Positions 35,935 to 44,527 of a stretch of 64,000 nucleotides of DNA are shown here, piece after piece. Each line of letters starts with the position of its first letter. The stretch's first letter is position 1. A program made the translations under genes and the position numbers. The notes under the pieces are model-generated. The model made no database searches. It was not told where the DNA came from and was given only the letters and a program-made list of their open reading frames with translations. Source of the DNA: Sinomonas albida (GTDB lineage Bacteria; Actinomycetota; Actinomycetes; Actinomycetales; Micrococcaceae); the NCBI RefSeq assembly GCF_004919045.1, contig NZ_SWDW01000012.1:84302-148301 (forward strand), written 5' to 3'.

Positions 35935-37443
35935 ATGCACGTGGGGTCAAGGGTAGACGAACGGGCCGTGGCGATCGTCGGCGGAGGTCCGACAGGGCTC
36001 ATGCTCGCCGGTGAACTCGCGTTGGCTGGGATCGATGTCGAAATAGTCGAGCGCCGCACCAACCAGGAGGTGGAGGGAACGCGCGCCCGGGGGCTGCACT
36101 CTCGCACCATCGAGGTGCTGGACCAGCGGGGCATCGCCGACCGCTTCGTCAGCGAGGGCCAGCCCCTTCAGATCCAGAGTTTCGCGGGTGTGCGTCTGGA
36201 CCTCAGCGACTTCCCCACCCGCCGCAATTACGGCCTCGCGCTCATGCAGAACCGCTTCGAGCGCATTCTCGCGAACTGGGTCGAGGAGCTGGGCGTGCCC
36301 GTGGCCCGGGAGCGGGAGGTGACGGGATACGCAGAGGACGACGGCGGCGTCGTCCTTGAGCTTTCAGACGGCCGTCCGCTGAGGGCCGCCTTTGTAGTGG
36401 GCTGCGACGGCGGGCGCAGCCAGATCCGCAAGTCTGCGGGGATCGGATTTCCCGGCTGGGAGCCGTCGGTCAGTTCGCTCATCGCCGAGGTCGAGATGAG
36501 TGAGGAGCCTGCGTGGGGCATGCGGCACGACGAGAATGGGACGCAGGCACTGGGCCCGCTCGAGGATGGGAAGGGCGTGGGGCTCGTGGTGACCGAGCGC
36601 TACGCGGGGCAGACAAGTCGACCCACCCTCGATGACGTGCGACGAGCCGTCACGGCGGTCTGGGGCACCGACTTCGGGCTGCGCAGCGCGGCCTGGATCT
36701 CCCGGTTCACCGACGCGACGCGGCAAGCGGCGAGCTACCGCAGGGGTCGGGTCCTTCTGGCCGGCGATGCGGCCCACGTGCACTATCCGGTGGGCGGCCA
36801 GGGGCTCAACCTCGGCGTGCAGGACGCCGTGAACCTCGGCTGGAAGCTAGCCCAGGTGGTGGACGGCACGTCGCCGGAGAGCCTGCTCGACACCTACCAC
36901 TCCGAGCGGCACCCGGTCGCCGCGCGCGTGCTGCAGAACACCATGGCACAAACCACGCTCGCACGAAGTGACGCGCGAATCGACGCGCTGCGGGGATTGA
37001 TGGCAGACCTCCTCGGCTTGGATGAACCGCGGAAGCGCTTCGCAGGGATGATCGCGGGGCTGGATATCCACTACGACCTCGGCGAAGGGCATCCGCTGGT
37101 GGGGCGCCGGATGCCGGATCTCGACCTGGCGACGGCGGGCGGGGCGACGAGCGTCTTCGCTCTGCTCCACAGGGCGCGGCCCGTGCTCCTGAACTTCGGG
37201 ACGCCGGGCCGCTTCGACCTGGTGCCCAGGACGGATCGGGTCCGCCTGGTCGACGCCGAGTACAGCGGGCGGTGGGAGCTCCCGGTGCTCGGCGAGGTCA
37301 CCGCTCCCCCGGCGGTGCTGATCCGGCCCGACGGTCACGTCGCCTGGGTCGGAAGCGGAAGCGGAAGCGGAAGCGGAAGCACGGACGATCCCGGGCTCAC
37401 TCAAGCACTGGCGACCTGGTGCGGATCGCCGACGCTTCGGTGA
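35935..37443 (+). CDS. FAD-dependent aromatic monooxygenase
   Basis: A 502-residue class A flavoprotein monooxygenase. It has the FAD motif VAIVGGGPTGLMLAGELALAG (residues about 12-32, cited as IVGGGPTGLMLAG), the RARGLHSRTIEVLDQRG stretch, the DG motif GCDGGRSQIRKSAGI and the second FAD motif LLAGDAAHVHYPVGGQG. The thioredoxin-like C-terminal domain is present. Relatives hydroxylate aromatic polyketides, phenols or rifamycins, so the substrate is open. ATG 35935 is chosen over 35881 because GGAGGG lies five bases before it. Confidence 0.88.
   Translation: MHVGSRVDERAVAIVGGGPTGLMLAGELALAGIDVEIVERRTNQEVEGTRARGLHSRTIEVLDQRGIADRFVSEGQPLQIQSFAGVRLDLSDFPTRRNYGLALMQNRFERILANWVEELGVPVAREREVTGYAEDDGGVVLELSDGRPLRAAFVVGCDGGRSQIRKSAGIGFPGWEPSVSSLIAEVEMSEEPAWGMRHDENGTQALGPLEDGKGVGLVVTERYAGQTSRPTLDDVRRAVTAVWGTDFGLRSAAWISRFTDATRQAASYRRGRVLLAGDAAHVHYPVGGQGLNLGVQDAVNLGWKLAQVVDGTSPESLLDTYHSERHPVAARVLQNTMAQTTLARSDARIDALRGLMADLLGLDEPRKRFAGMIAGLDIHYDLGEGHPLVGRRMPDLDLATAGGATSVFALLHRARPVLLNFGTPGRFDLVPRTDRVRLVDAEYSGRWELPVLGEVTAPPAVLIRPDGHVAWVGSGSGSGSGSTDDPGLTQALATWCGSPTLR
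37351..37380 (+). repeat. GGAAGC x5 microsatellite in coding sequence
   Basis: Five perfect tandem copies of GGAAGC lie in frame near the end of the monooxygenase gene and encode alternating glycine and serine. Copy-number change here would keep the frame and lengthen or shorten a flexible linker near the C-terminus. Confidence 0.9.
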
Positions 37444-37516
37444 GTCCGGCGCCGTCGCCCGCTTCCTCCGCAAAGAGCGGCCGCCGCGGATACCACGGAC
37501 GTCGTAGCCTGAGTGC

Positions 37517-37984
37517 ATGGCCGTTCGCAGCGCGGGTCTCCTCCTGTACCGCCGCACCCACGCGTCGGCCCTGGACGTCTGGATAGCTCACATGGGCGGG
37601 CCGTTCTGGGCCACGAAGCAGCTGCGCGCCTGGTCCATTCCCAAGGGCGAGTACGGGGCCGACGAGGACCCGTTCGCCGCCGCGGTTCGCGAGTTCACGG
37701 AGGAGATCGGCTCGCCGCCGCCCGCAGCCGACTATCGGTCGCTCGGGGAGTTCCGGCAGCCCTCGGGCAAGGTCATCGCCGTCTTCTTTGGGGAAGCCGA
37801 GTTCGCGCCGAACGAGGTCCGGAGCAATACGTTCGAGCTGGAATGGCCGAAGGGCTCGGGAAGGATGCAGAGCTTTCCGGAGATCGACCGTGCGGAATGG
37901 GTGGCCGAAAGCGAGGCTCGAAAGCTCCTTGTCGCGGGACAGATGCCCATTCTCGACGCCTTGGTCCGTTCCGTGGGCGATTGA
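37517..37984 (+). CDS. NUDIX hydrolase
   Basis: A 155-residue Nudix protein. The Nudix box is complete: it starts at GEYGADEDPFAAAVREF and ends TEEIG, giving the G-5x-E-7x-REUxEEuG pattern. WSIPKGEY precedes it. The domain hydrolyses a nucleoside diphosphate linked to another group, or a related compound, which the sequence does not specify. It is cytoplasmic and monocistronic, 73 bases downstream of the monooxygenase gene. Confidence 0.9.
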   Translation: MAVRSAGLLLYRRTHASALDVWIAHMGGPFWATKQLRAWSIPKGEYGADEDPFAAAVREFTEEIGSPPPAADYRSLGEFRQPSGKVIAVFFGEAEFAPNEVRSNTFELEWPKGSGRMQSFPEIDRAEWVAESEARKLLVAGQMPILDALVRSVGD

Positions 37985-38011
37985 CCGCGGTCAGGTCCGG
38001 CGCCGCGAATC

Positions 38012-38251
38012 TCAGGCGGGCGGCTCCGACTCGGCCCTGCGCATCTCCCTCAGGTGCTCAAGGAGTGCCCGCTCGGGATGGCCTTCATAGGTGGCGACGA
38101 GCTCACGGAGCCGCTCTTTGGACTGCTCCCCCAGGCCCGGGGTGTCGAGCACGTGCCTGAGGATCCAGCGCGCCTGGATATCAACGGTTTCGTTGATGGA
38201 TGGTGCCTGTGCCGGGTTCCCCGGGGCCTCGGCGGTTCCGATTTCAGCCAT
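38012..38251 (-). CDS. Small hypothetical protein divergent from TetR
   Basis: A 79-residue protein, mostly helical (WILRHVLDTPGLGEQSKERL, RALLEHLREMRRAE), with no membrane segment. The start at 38251 is 17 bases from the edge of a strong palindrome shared with the divergent TetR gene, so it may be under the same control. I do not recognise a family. A longer open frame continues upstream through the TetR gene but is not credible. Confidence 0.6.
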   Translation of the reverse strand: MAEIGTAEAPGNPAQAPSINETVDIQARWILRHVLDTPGLGEQSKERLRELVATYEGHPERALLEHLREMRRAESEPPA

Positions 38252-38266
38252 ATTCCGGACAGTAGA

Positions 38267-38290
38267 CGTAGACAGACCGTTCTGTCTACG
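38267..38290. promoter_or_regulatory. TetR operator palindrome
   Basis: CGTAGACAGA and TCTGTCTACG are perfect reverse complements separated by CCGT. The site lies between the divergent small gene and the TetR gene, 24 bases before the GTG of the latter. Its length and symmetry are typical of a TetR-family operator. Confidence 0.8.
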
Positions 38291-38314
38291 CGGCGATCCT
38301 TCTATGATGTCGTT

Positions 38315-38983
38315 GTGGATCCACATGCCGTAGACCAGCCAGTCGGGCCAGCCATCGCCGCGTCCGCCGCTTCTGCATCCGGCGCCGCCGCGCCAGCAGT
38401 CGCCGGGCCACCCGTCGGCGCGCGCGAAAGGATCCTCGCGACGTCGTACGAGCTCTTCGCCCGGCGAGGCATCAAGGACGTCGGCGGCGACGAGCTCATC
38501 GCGCGGTCGGGCGTCGCCAAGGCAACGTTCTACAAGCACTTTAGGTCCAAGGACGAGCTGGCACTCGCGTACCTGGACCGGTGGTATGAAGCGCGAAGTG
38601 CTGCTGTCGATGCCGCCGTGGCGCGCCGCGGGGACGTCGGCGATGCCGCGCTCCTGGCGATCTTCGACGTCTTCAACGACTGGTTCCGGCAGGGCGCCGC
38701 CGAGGTCAGCTCGTTCCTCCACGTCATGATGGAGATGGGCCCCGACCATCCGCTGGGGCGGGCGAGCATCGATTACCTCGCTCGGACCCGAAGCCAGATG
38801 GCGGCCCTCGCGACCGCGGCGGGACTTCGCGATCCCGAGGACTTCGCGTGGTCCTGCCACATCCTCCTCAAGGGAGCGATCGTCGCGGCAGCCGAGGGAG
38901 ACGGCCACGCGGCCGAGCGCGCCCGCAAGATGGCCGCGCTCCTCATCGACCTCCACCGGGCTCCGGGCTCCCCGACGCTGTAG
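38315..38983 (+). CDS. TetR-family regulator
   Basis: A 222-residue TetR protein with a long Ala/Pro-rich N-terminal extension before the helix-turn-helix domain (ILATSYELFARRGIKDVGGD, GVAKATFYKHFRSKDEL). The C-terminal domain holds FNDWFRQGAAEVSSF and FAWSCHILLKGAIVAA, as in the TetR_C regulators of stress or efflux genes. GTG 38315 is the first start after the operator. It probably regulates itself and the divergent 79-residue gene. Confidence 0.87.
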   Translation: MDPHAVDQPVGPAIAASAASASGAAAPAVAGPPVGARERILATSYELFARRGIKDVGGDELIARSGVAKATFYKHFRSKDELALAYLDRWYEARSAAVDAAVARRGDVGDAALLAIFDVFNDWFRQGAAEVSSFLHVMMEMGPDHPLGRASIDYLARTRSQMAALATAAGLRDPEDFAWSCHILLKGAIVAAAEGDGHAAERARKMAALLIDLHRAPGSPTL

Positions 38984-39076
38984 CTTCCTCCGCCTGTTTG
39001 CGGTCCCCTCGGCTTCTGGTTCCCTCGTCGCTGTAAACGCACCAATCCGACTCCGCTCGGGCTCCGAACAGCACGC

Positions 39077-39649
39077 ATGATGATCGTGAGCAGTCAGCTC
39101 CGCCGTCGCTCTGGGGCGGCCGCCCTCGCGGCTGGGCCCACCGCCGTCGTCCTTGGCCTCGCTGCCCACATCGCCTCGGGGGGCGCTGCCCCGCCCGCCG
39201 CAGTTGTCCTGGCCGTCGTCGTGCTCGTGAGCCTGGCCGCTGCCGCGGCCGCCCGACTGCGCCTGCCCAGCTGGTCCCTCGGCGTTGGCAGCGCCGTGGT
39301 CCAGCAGCTCCTTCATCTCGTCTTCACGGCCCTGGCCGGGGCCAACGCTCCCCTGTTCCCGTCGTCTGGACACCACCACGGCGCCTCGCCGGTGCCGTCG
39401 TCGGGTGCCACGCAGGCCGCGGACCAGATGGACATCCACCTCCTTGTGGTGGCCCACGTCGCGGCGGCCCTCATCACGGCCCTCGTGGTGATGTGGGCAC
39501 TGGCCCTTGCGGACCGGATGGCACCGGCGCGCGCCTCAGGGAGAGCCAAGCGCGCGGCGTCTGGCCTCGAGCAGGGTGCGCTCCCCCACGCTCGGCGCGA
39601 GGCGCGCCGCCTCGGAGTATTCGTCCGCCGCCTCGTCCACGCGCCCTAG
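39077..39649 (+). CDS. Putative membrane protein
   Basis: A 190-residue protein with about four hydrophobic segments (AAGPTAVVLGLAAHIA, AVVLAVVVLVSLAAAAA, LLVVAHVAAALITALVVMWAL) and a histidine cluster in SGHHHGASP that could bind metal. The basic tail (RREARRLGVFVRRLVHAP) lies in the 114 bases that overlap the end of the convergent sigma factor gene, so the true stop could be affected by an error or the overlap may be real. The family is not recognised with certainty. It resembles small actinobacterial copper- or heme-related membrane proteins only in its histidine-rich loop. Confidence 0.55.
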   Translation: MMIVSSQLRRRSGAAALAAGPTAVVLGLAAHIASGGAAPPAAVVLAVVVLVSLAAAAAARLRLPSWSLGVGSAVVQQLLHLVFTALAGANAPLFPSSGHHHGASPVPSSGATQAADQMDIHLLVVAHVAAALITALVVMWALALADRMAPARASGRAKRAASGLEQGALPHARREARRLGVFVRRLVHAP

Positions 39650-40762
39650 CCTCCGCAGGAGATCGGCCCGCACCGCGTGGTACACGTGGTATCCGCGGAG
39701 CCCCAATGCGTCGATGAGGACGAGCGCAGCGCCCGGCCCCTCGACCTCGGCGACCGCGACGGCCCGATTCAGGCGCACGATCGGGCTCGGGGCCGCCGCG
39801 AGCAGCAGGTCGTAGAGGCGGACGATCCGTCCCCAATCCGTCTGGTCCGCGGAGGAGGCGACGCTGTGCACGGCCTGGATCGCGGCCTGCAGCTGATACG
39901 GGCCGAGCCGCCCGAGCTGCAGACACCGGCGGACAATGGCGAGCCCCTCGGCAATGAGCTCCGGAACCCACAGCGCCCGGTCCTGCGAGCCCAAGGGGAT
40001 CAGTGAGCCGCCGGCCCCGGACCGGGCCGGGCGGCGAGACTCCGAAAGCACCAGGAGGGCGAGCAGGCCGGCGGCCTCGGGCTCCTCCGGGAGCAGTCGA
40101 GAGGCCGTGCGGGCCAGCCTCAGCGCCTCCGCGCAGAGGCCCGATCTCTCCGCGGGCGCCCCGAGTCCGGCCGAATACCCCTCGTTGTAGATGAGGTACA
40201 CCACGGCGAGCACTCCTGAGAGCCTCTCGGGCAGCTCGGTCGCGGACGGTACCCGGTACGGGATAGCCGCGTCCCGGATCTTTGCCTTGGCCCGCGAGAT
40301 CCGCTGCCCCATCGTTGCCTCGGGGACCAGGAAAGCGGAGGCGATCTGCGCCGTCGTGAGCCCACCGAGGACCCGCAGCGCGAGCGCGACCCGCGCCGGC
40401 ATCGAGAGCGCGGGATGGCAGCACGCGAAGAGGAGCTTGAGGCGATCGTCTCCGAAGACGTCCGGCTCGGGCTCGGCCTCAGTGCGCACGAGCGCAGCCT
40501 GCGCCTCCTTCTCGCCTCTCGCAGCGTCCCGACGGAAACGGTCGACGGCGCGGCGCCGCGCCGTCGTGATGATCCACGCGCCGGGCTGCTCAGGCAGGCC
40601 CTCCGCCGGCCAGCGTTCCGCGGCCGCCGCGAACGCCTCCTGGACTGCCTCCTCAGCCAACCCGAGATCGCGCGTGGTACGGAGCACGACCGACACCGCG
40701 CGGCCGTATTCCTCTCGGAACACGGCCGCGACGGAGTCTGCAGGATCCGGGACGTCAGCCAC
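39536..40762 (-). CDS. ECF42-type RNA polymerase sigma factor
   Basis: A 408-residue extracytoplasmic-function sigma factor. The sigma2 domain (FREEYGRAVSVVLRTTRDLG, QPGAWIITTARRRAVDRFRR) and sigma4 domain (AFLVPEATMGQRISRAKAKI) are followed by a long C-terminal TPR-like extension (QAAIQAVHSVA, YDLLLAAAPSPIVRLNRAVA). This is the layout of ECF42 factors, which have no anti-sigma factor and are linked to DGPF proteins, present here directly upstream. The start overlaps the end of the DGPF gene by eight bases. The inducing signal is not known. Confidence 0.88.
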   Translation of the reverse strand: MADVPDPADSVAAVFREEYGRAVSVVLRTTRDLGLAEEAVQEAFAAAAERWPAEGLPEQPGAWIITTARRRAVDRFRRDAARGEKEAQAALVRTEAEPEPDVFGDDRLKLLFACCHPALSMPARVALALRVLGGLTTAQIASAFLVPEATMGQRISRAKAKIRDAAIPYRVPSATELPERLSGVLAVVYLIYNEGYSAGLGAPAERSGLCAEALRLARTASRLLPEEPEAAGLLALLVLSESRRPARSGAGGSLIPLGSQDRALWVPELIAEGLAIVRRCLQLGRLGPYQLQAAIQAVHSVASSADQTDWGRIVRLYDLLLAAAPSPIVRLNRAVAVAEVEGPGAALVLIDALGLRGYHVYHAVRADLLRRLGRVDEAADEYSEAARLAPSVGERTLLEARRRALGSP

Positions 40763-41105
40763 GGGCGGGAGCGAACGGCCTCACTTCGATGGGCAGCCCC
40801 GTGATCTCCGCGAGGCGCCGGCCCCAGACGAGCGCCGCGTCCAGGTCCGGGCAGTCGAGGATGTCGAAGCCTCCGAGATGCTCCTTGCCCTCGAGGTACG
40901 GGCCGTCCGTCACGAGAACCTCGCCGCCGTCGAGCTTGAGGACGGTGGCCGACGAGGGGTCGAGCAGGCCATTCCCGAAGACCCAGGCACCCGCGGCCTG
41001 GAGATCCTCGTTGAAGGCCCCGATCTTTTCCATGATCGGTCCGAGGACCTCGGGGGGCGGCACGATGCCGTCGGGCTGATACATGCTGACGAGGTACTGG
41101 GTCAT
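40755..41105 (-). CDS. DGPF-family (YCII-related) protein
   Basis: A 116-residue protein of the YCII/DGPF type with the diagnostic TDGPYLEGKEHLGGF near residue 65. These small proteins are regularly co-encoded with ECF42 sigma factors and are thought to act in the same response. Active-site chemistry is not established. The TGA overlaps the start of the sigma factor gene by eight bases, so the pair is an operon. Confidence 0.9.
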   Translation of the reverse strand: MTQYLVSMYQPDGIVPPPEVLGPIMEKIGAFNEDLQAAGAWVFGNGLLDPSSATVLKLDGGEVLVTDGPYLEGKEHLGGFDILDCPDLDAALVWGRRLAEITGLPIEVRPFAPARG

Positions 41106-41219
41106 GGCTTTTCGCCTCCTGTTTCGGTGGGGCCGTGGTTGGCCCTCACCTACTGGACGATCGGGTGCGCCGTTTTTCGACAGTGGCGTGCTTCTACAGT
41201 GGCGTGCTCTTCGCTCGGC

Positions 41220-41696
41220 TCAGCCGACGGCGTCCGCCGCGGCCTCGAGGTCGGCGATGACGATCTTGTTCATCTGGAGCATCGCGCCCATGGCGCGCTG
41301 CGCCCGCCCCGCGTCGGGATCCTGGAGCAGCTCGGTGAGCCGCGTGGGCACGATCTGCCACGAGAAGCCGAAGCGGTCCTTGAGCCAGCCGCATTGGCTC
41401 TCCACGCCGCCGTCCGTGAGGGCGTTCCAATAGTGGTCGACCTCGGCCTGGTCCGCGCAGAAGACCTGCATCGAGACCGCCTCGGAGAACGTGAACTCGG
41501 GGCCGCCGTTGAGTCCAAGGAACGGCTTGCCGTCCAATTCGAAGGAGGCGGTGATGACTGTTCCAGCCGGACGGGGGCCGGCCTCGCCGTAGTAGTCGAC
41601 GTTGGTGACTTTCGAGTTGGGGAAGATCGAGACGTAGAAGTTGGCCGCTTCTTCGGCTTCGGTGTCGAACCACAGACAGGGGACGATGTCCGGCAT
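41220..41696 (-). CDS. VOC-family protein (PhnB/3-dmu-9_3-mt-like)
   Basis: A 158-residue vicinal-oxygen-chelate fold protein. The N-terminal MPDIVPCLWFDTEAEEAANF and the end GRAQRAMGAMLQMNKIVIADL are typical of the group named after 3-demethylubiquinone methyltransferase but not having that activity. GAGGAGA precedes the start at 41696. It lies 114 bases upstream of the DGPF gene in the same direction, and similar proteins are often found with ECF/DGPF operons. Confidence 0.85.
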   Translation of the reverse strand: MPDIVPCLWFDTEAEEAANFYVSIFPNSKVTNVDYYGEAGPRPAGTVITASFELDGKPFLGLNGGPEFTFSEAVSMQVFCADQAEVDHYWNALTDGGVESQCGWLKDRFGFSWQIVPTRLTELLQDPDAGRAQRAMGAMLQMNKIVIADLEAAADAVG

Positions 41697-41825
41697 GGTC
41701 TCTCCTCGGTGCGTTGGGTGATGAGCCTCGACTCTCCGGATTCTGCCCCGGAGCGGCGCCGTGGTGAAGAGCCCGAGGCAGATTCGCCGTCGGGAACGTC
41801 CAGATTGGGCTCGTAGGCTTGACCC

Positions 41826-42224
41826 ATGACCACGAATGCACCTCAGGCGACCAGCCGTGTCCGCAGCTCGATCCTCCCGCTGGTGGGGGACGCCGTCGTG
41901 GTCCTCGCGTTTGCGGCGACCGGGCGGGAGTTCCACGGCGAGGGCAACCCAATTGTCGGCGTCCTGCTCACGGCATGGCCGTTCCTTGTCGGGCTAGTGG
42001 CGGCGTGGGCGCTCCCGCTCGTCCACCGGCGCGCTCTGCGGGTCTGGCCGGCGGGCGTCACCGTGTGGCTCGGGACCTATCTGATCGGGATGATCCTGCG
42101 CGGTGTGAGCGGCGCGGGTCTCGCGGTGCCGTTCCTCGTGGTCGCGGCGAGCGTGCTGGGAGTGGCCTTCCTTGGCTGGCGCGCCGTCGCCTACCTGATC
42201 CGCAGGGCCGCCCGCAGTTCCTAG
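41826..42224 (+). CDS. DUF3054 membrane protein
   Basis: A 132-residue protein with four hydrophobic segments (LVGDAVVVLAFAATGR, LLTAWPFLVGLVAAWALP, VWLGTYLIGMILRGVSG, FLVVAASVLGVAFLG). This matches DUF3054, a family of unknown function found throughout actinobacteria. It is monocistronic, with no clear partner. Confidence 0.8.
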   Translation: MTTNAPQATSRVRSSILPLVGDAVVVLAFAATGREFHGEGNPIVGVLLTAWPFLVGLVAAWALPLVHRRALRVWPAGVTVWLGTYLIGMILRGVSGAGLAVPFLVVAASVLGVAFLGWRAVAYLIRRAARSS

Positions 42225-42285
42225 GCCGCCACGCACGTCCCGTCCGCTATAGGGTGGTGCTGCAGCACACACCGATCGGAGGACC

Positions 42286-42564
42286 ATGATCACGGCATTC
42301 GTCTTCATCAAGACGGAATCTGACAAGATTCCGGAGGCGGCGGAGAAGATCTCGGGCATCCCCGGGATCAGCGAGGTCTACTCGGTGACGGGTGAGTGGG
42401 ATCTCATCGCGATTGCCCGCGTCCAGCAGCACGAGGAGCTCGCGGACGTGGTCGCCGACCATCTTTCGAAGGTCGACGGCGTCGTCGAGACGACCACGCA
42501 CATCGCGTTCCGTTCCTATTCGCGCCACGACCTTGAGGCCGCGTTCTCCATAGGCCTCGAGTAG
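42286..42564 (+). CDS. Lrp/AsnC ligand-binding-domain protein
   Basis: A 92-residue stand-alone RAM (AsnC_trans_reg) domain. AFVFIKTES, GISEVYSVTGEWDLIAI and GVVETTTHIAFRSY are typical. It lacks the helix-turn-helix of full regulators, so it probably acts as a small-molecule-binding oligomer. It converges on trpD and ends 42 bases from its stop. A link to aromatic amino acid levels would be speculative. Confidence 0.88.
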   Translation: MITAFVFIKTESDKIPEAAEKISGIPGISEVYSVTGEWDLIAIARVQQHEELADVVADHLSKVDGVVETTTHIAFRSYSRHDLEAAFSIGLE

Positions 42565-42606
42565 GCTCCCACCCGGGCGCATGCGCCGCGCTGGGGTGCG
42601 CCGTGC

Positions 42607-43665
42607 CTAGGAACGGCTGAAGTCGACCCAAGCCTGCAGGGCCCTCGCTGCTGCGCCCGAGTCGATCGCGTGTTCGGCGCGCTCCTTCGCGAGGGCGAGC
42701 CGACCGAGGAGTGGGCCGTCCGCAGTGAGGTCAAACGCGACGAGGCCGGCCGCGGCATTGAGCACGACCGCATCCCGGATGGGGCCCTTCTCCCCCGCGA
42801 GCACGCGGCGCACGGCGCCTGCGTTGTGCTGCGCGTCGCCGCCCCGAAGGTCATCGAGAGTCGCGCGGGGAATGCCGAGATCCGCAGGGTCGAGGACCGA
42901 CTCCTCCACGCGGCCGCCACGGACCTCCCAGAGCCGTGAGGTCGTGGTCACGGTGAGTTCATCGAGCCCGTCGTCGCCGCGGAATACGAGCCCACGGCTC
43001 CCGCGGTCCGCCAAGACGCCCGCGATGAGCGGCGCCATTCGCGAGTCCGCTGCGCCCACGGCGGAGGCCTGGACGTGCGCGGGATTGGTGAGCGGCCCGA
43101 GGATGTTGAACGCAGTGGGGATCGAGAGCTCTCGGCGCGGCACCGCGGTGTGCCGGAACGAGGGGTGGAACACCTGGGCGAAGCAGAACGTGATCCCGCA
43201 CTCCTCCGCGCTGGCCCCGACGCGCTCTACGCTCAGATCGAGCCGCACGCCGAGCGCCTCGAGCACGTCCGCAGACCCCGCCGACGACGACGCCGCGCGG
43301 TTGCCGTGCTTGACCACCCGCGCACCGGCCCCTGCGAGCACCAGGGCCGCGGTGCTCGAAATGTTGACGGTGTTCTGCTGGTCGCCGCCCGTTCCCACGA
43401 TGTCGAGCTTCTCGCCCGGGATCGTGATCGGCGTGGCACGGGCGATCATGACGTCCACGAGCCCCGTGAGCTCCTCGACTGTCTCGCCCTTGGCCTTGAG
43501 CCCCACGAGGAAGCCGGCGATCTGCGCGTCCGTCGCGTTGCCGCCCATGATCGTGTCCATGGCCCAGGCGGTCTGCTCGCGCGTGAGGTGCTCGCCCTTC
43601 ACGAGCGCTCCGATCAGACTGCGCCAGCTGTGAGGCAGGGTAGCTCCGGGTTCCTGAGAGGTCAC
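42607..43665 (-). CDS. trpD: Anthranilate phosphoribosyltransferase
   Basis: A 352-residue TrpD that joins phosphoribosyl pyrophosphate to anthranilate in tryptophan synthesis. The N-terminal helical domain contains [19 protein letters not shown]. The PRPP loop [14 protein letters not shown] is near residue 90, and the anthranilate pocket contains [18 protein letters not shown] and [13 protein letters not shown]. It is separate from other trp genes, as is common in actinobacteria, and is divergent from ctaE. Confidence 0.95.
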   Translation of the reverse strand: MTSQEPGATLPHSWRSLIGALVKGEHLTREQTAWAMDTIMGGNATDAQIAGFLVGLKAKGETVEELTGLVDVMIARATPITIPGEKLDIVGTGGDQQNTVNISSTAALVLAGAGARVVKHGNRAASSSAGSADVLEALGVRLDLSVERVGASAEECGITFCFAQVFHPSFRHTAVPRRELSIPTAFNILGPLTNPAHVQASAVGAADSRMAPLIAGVLADRGSRGLVFRGDDGLDELTVTTTSRLWEVRGGRVEESVLDPADLGIPRATLDDLRGGDAQHNAGAVRRVLAGEKGPIRDAVVLNAAAGLVAFDLTADGPLLGRLALAKERAEHAIDSGAAARALQAWVDFSRS

Positions 43666-43775
43666 CCCCTGATGCTATCGACCAGCCTGCCCACGGGCGA
43701 ACGGATGACGTCCCACCCGAGTTCCGCGGAATTTCGAGGGTTTGTAGAAAAAGTTCCCCGATGAGGCGGTTTGCG

Positions 43776-43805
43776 TTGGGCGAACCCGCCATTTGTAGAC
43801 ATAAT
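43776..43805 (+). promoter_or_regulatory. Probable leaderless promoter of ctaE
   Basis: TTGGGC (43776-43781) and CATAAT (43800-43805) are spaced by 18 bases, and the GTG start follows only six bases later. Transcription would begin at or next to the start codon. Confidence 0.5.
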
Positions 43806-43811
43806 GTCCTT

Positions 43812-44450
43812 GTGACGACAGCGACTCATGCCCCGACAACCCCGGCACATCCCACGCTGAACCGCCCCAACATGGTCTCCGTCGGGACCGTTGTGTGGCT
43901 CTCGAGCGAGTTGATGTTCTTCGCCGGTCTGTTCGCGATGTACTTCTCCCTCCGCGCAGCATCGCCCGACCTTTGGGCGACCGAGACGGAGAAGCTGAAC
44001 TTCCCGTACGCACTCGTGAACACGATCGTCCTCGTGGCAAGCTCGTTCACCTGCCAGATGGGTGTGTTCGCTGCGGAGCGCCTGCAGCCGCGACGGGGTG
44101 GAGGCATCTTCCAGTTCGCGAAGTGGGGCATGGTCGAGTGGTTCGTGCTCACGTTCATCATGGGTGCCTTCTTCGTCGCCGGTCAGTCCACCGAGTACAC
44201 GATGCTCGTGTCTGAGCACGTCTCGCTCTCGTCGAGCGCGTACGGCTCGGCCTTCTACATGACGACCGGCTTCCACGGCCTCCACGTGATGGGCGGCCTC
44301 ATTGCCTTCCTGTTCATCATCGGGCGGGCCTTTGCCGCGAAGCGCTTCGGACACTTCGAAGCGACGTCCGCGATCGTCACGTCGTACTACTGGCACTTCG
44401 TCGACGTCGTGTGGATCGGGCTCTTCCTGGTCATCTACGTCCTCAGGTAA
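43812..44450 (+). CDS. ctaE: Cytochrome c oxidase subunit III
   Basis: A 212-residue subunit III of the aa3-type oxidase with five to six membrane segments ([55 protein letters not shown]). WLSSELMFF and HFVDVVW are invariant features of the family. The GTG at 43812 gives the usual N-terminus. It is the first gene of the ctaE-qcrC-qcrA-qcrB operon. Subunits I, II and IV are encoded in the convergent operon 6 kb away. Confidence 0.95.
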   Translation: MTTATHAPTTPAHPTLNRPNMVSVGTVVWLSSELMFFAGLFAMYFSLRAASPDLWATETEKLNFPYALVNTIVLVASSFTCQMGVFAAERLQPRRGGGIFQFAKWGMVEWFVLTFIMGAFFVAGQSTEYTMLVSEHVSLSSSAYGSAFYMTTGFHGLHVMGGLIAFLFIIGRAFAAKRFGHFEATSAIVTSYYWHFVDVVWIGLFLVIYVLR

Positions 44451-44527
44451 CCACTGCCCGCGGCAGGCAGAAGAACTTTTGAGCACGCGCCCTCGGGGCT
44501 GCGGAACAGACGGATAGGAACGATTAC

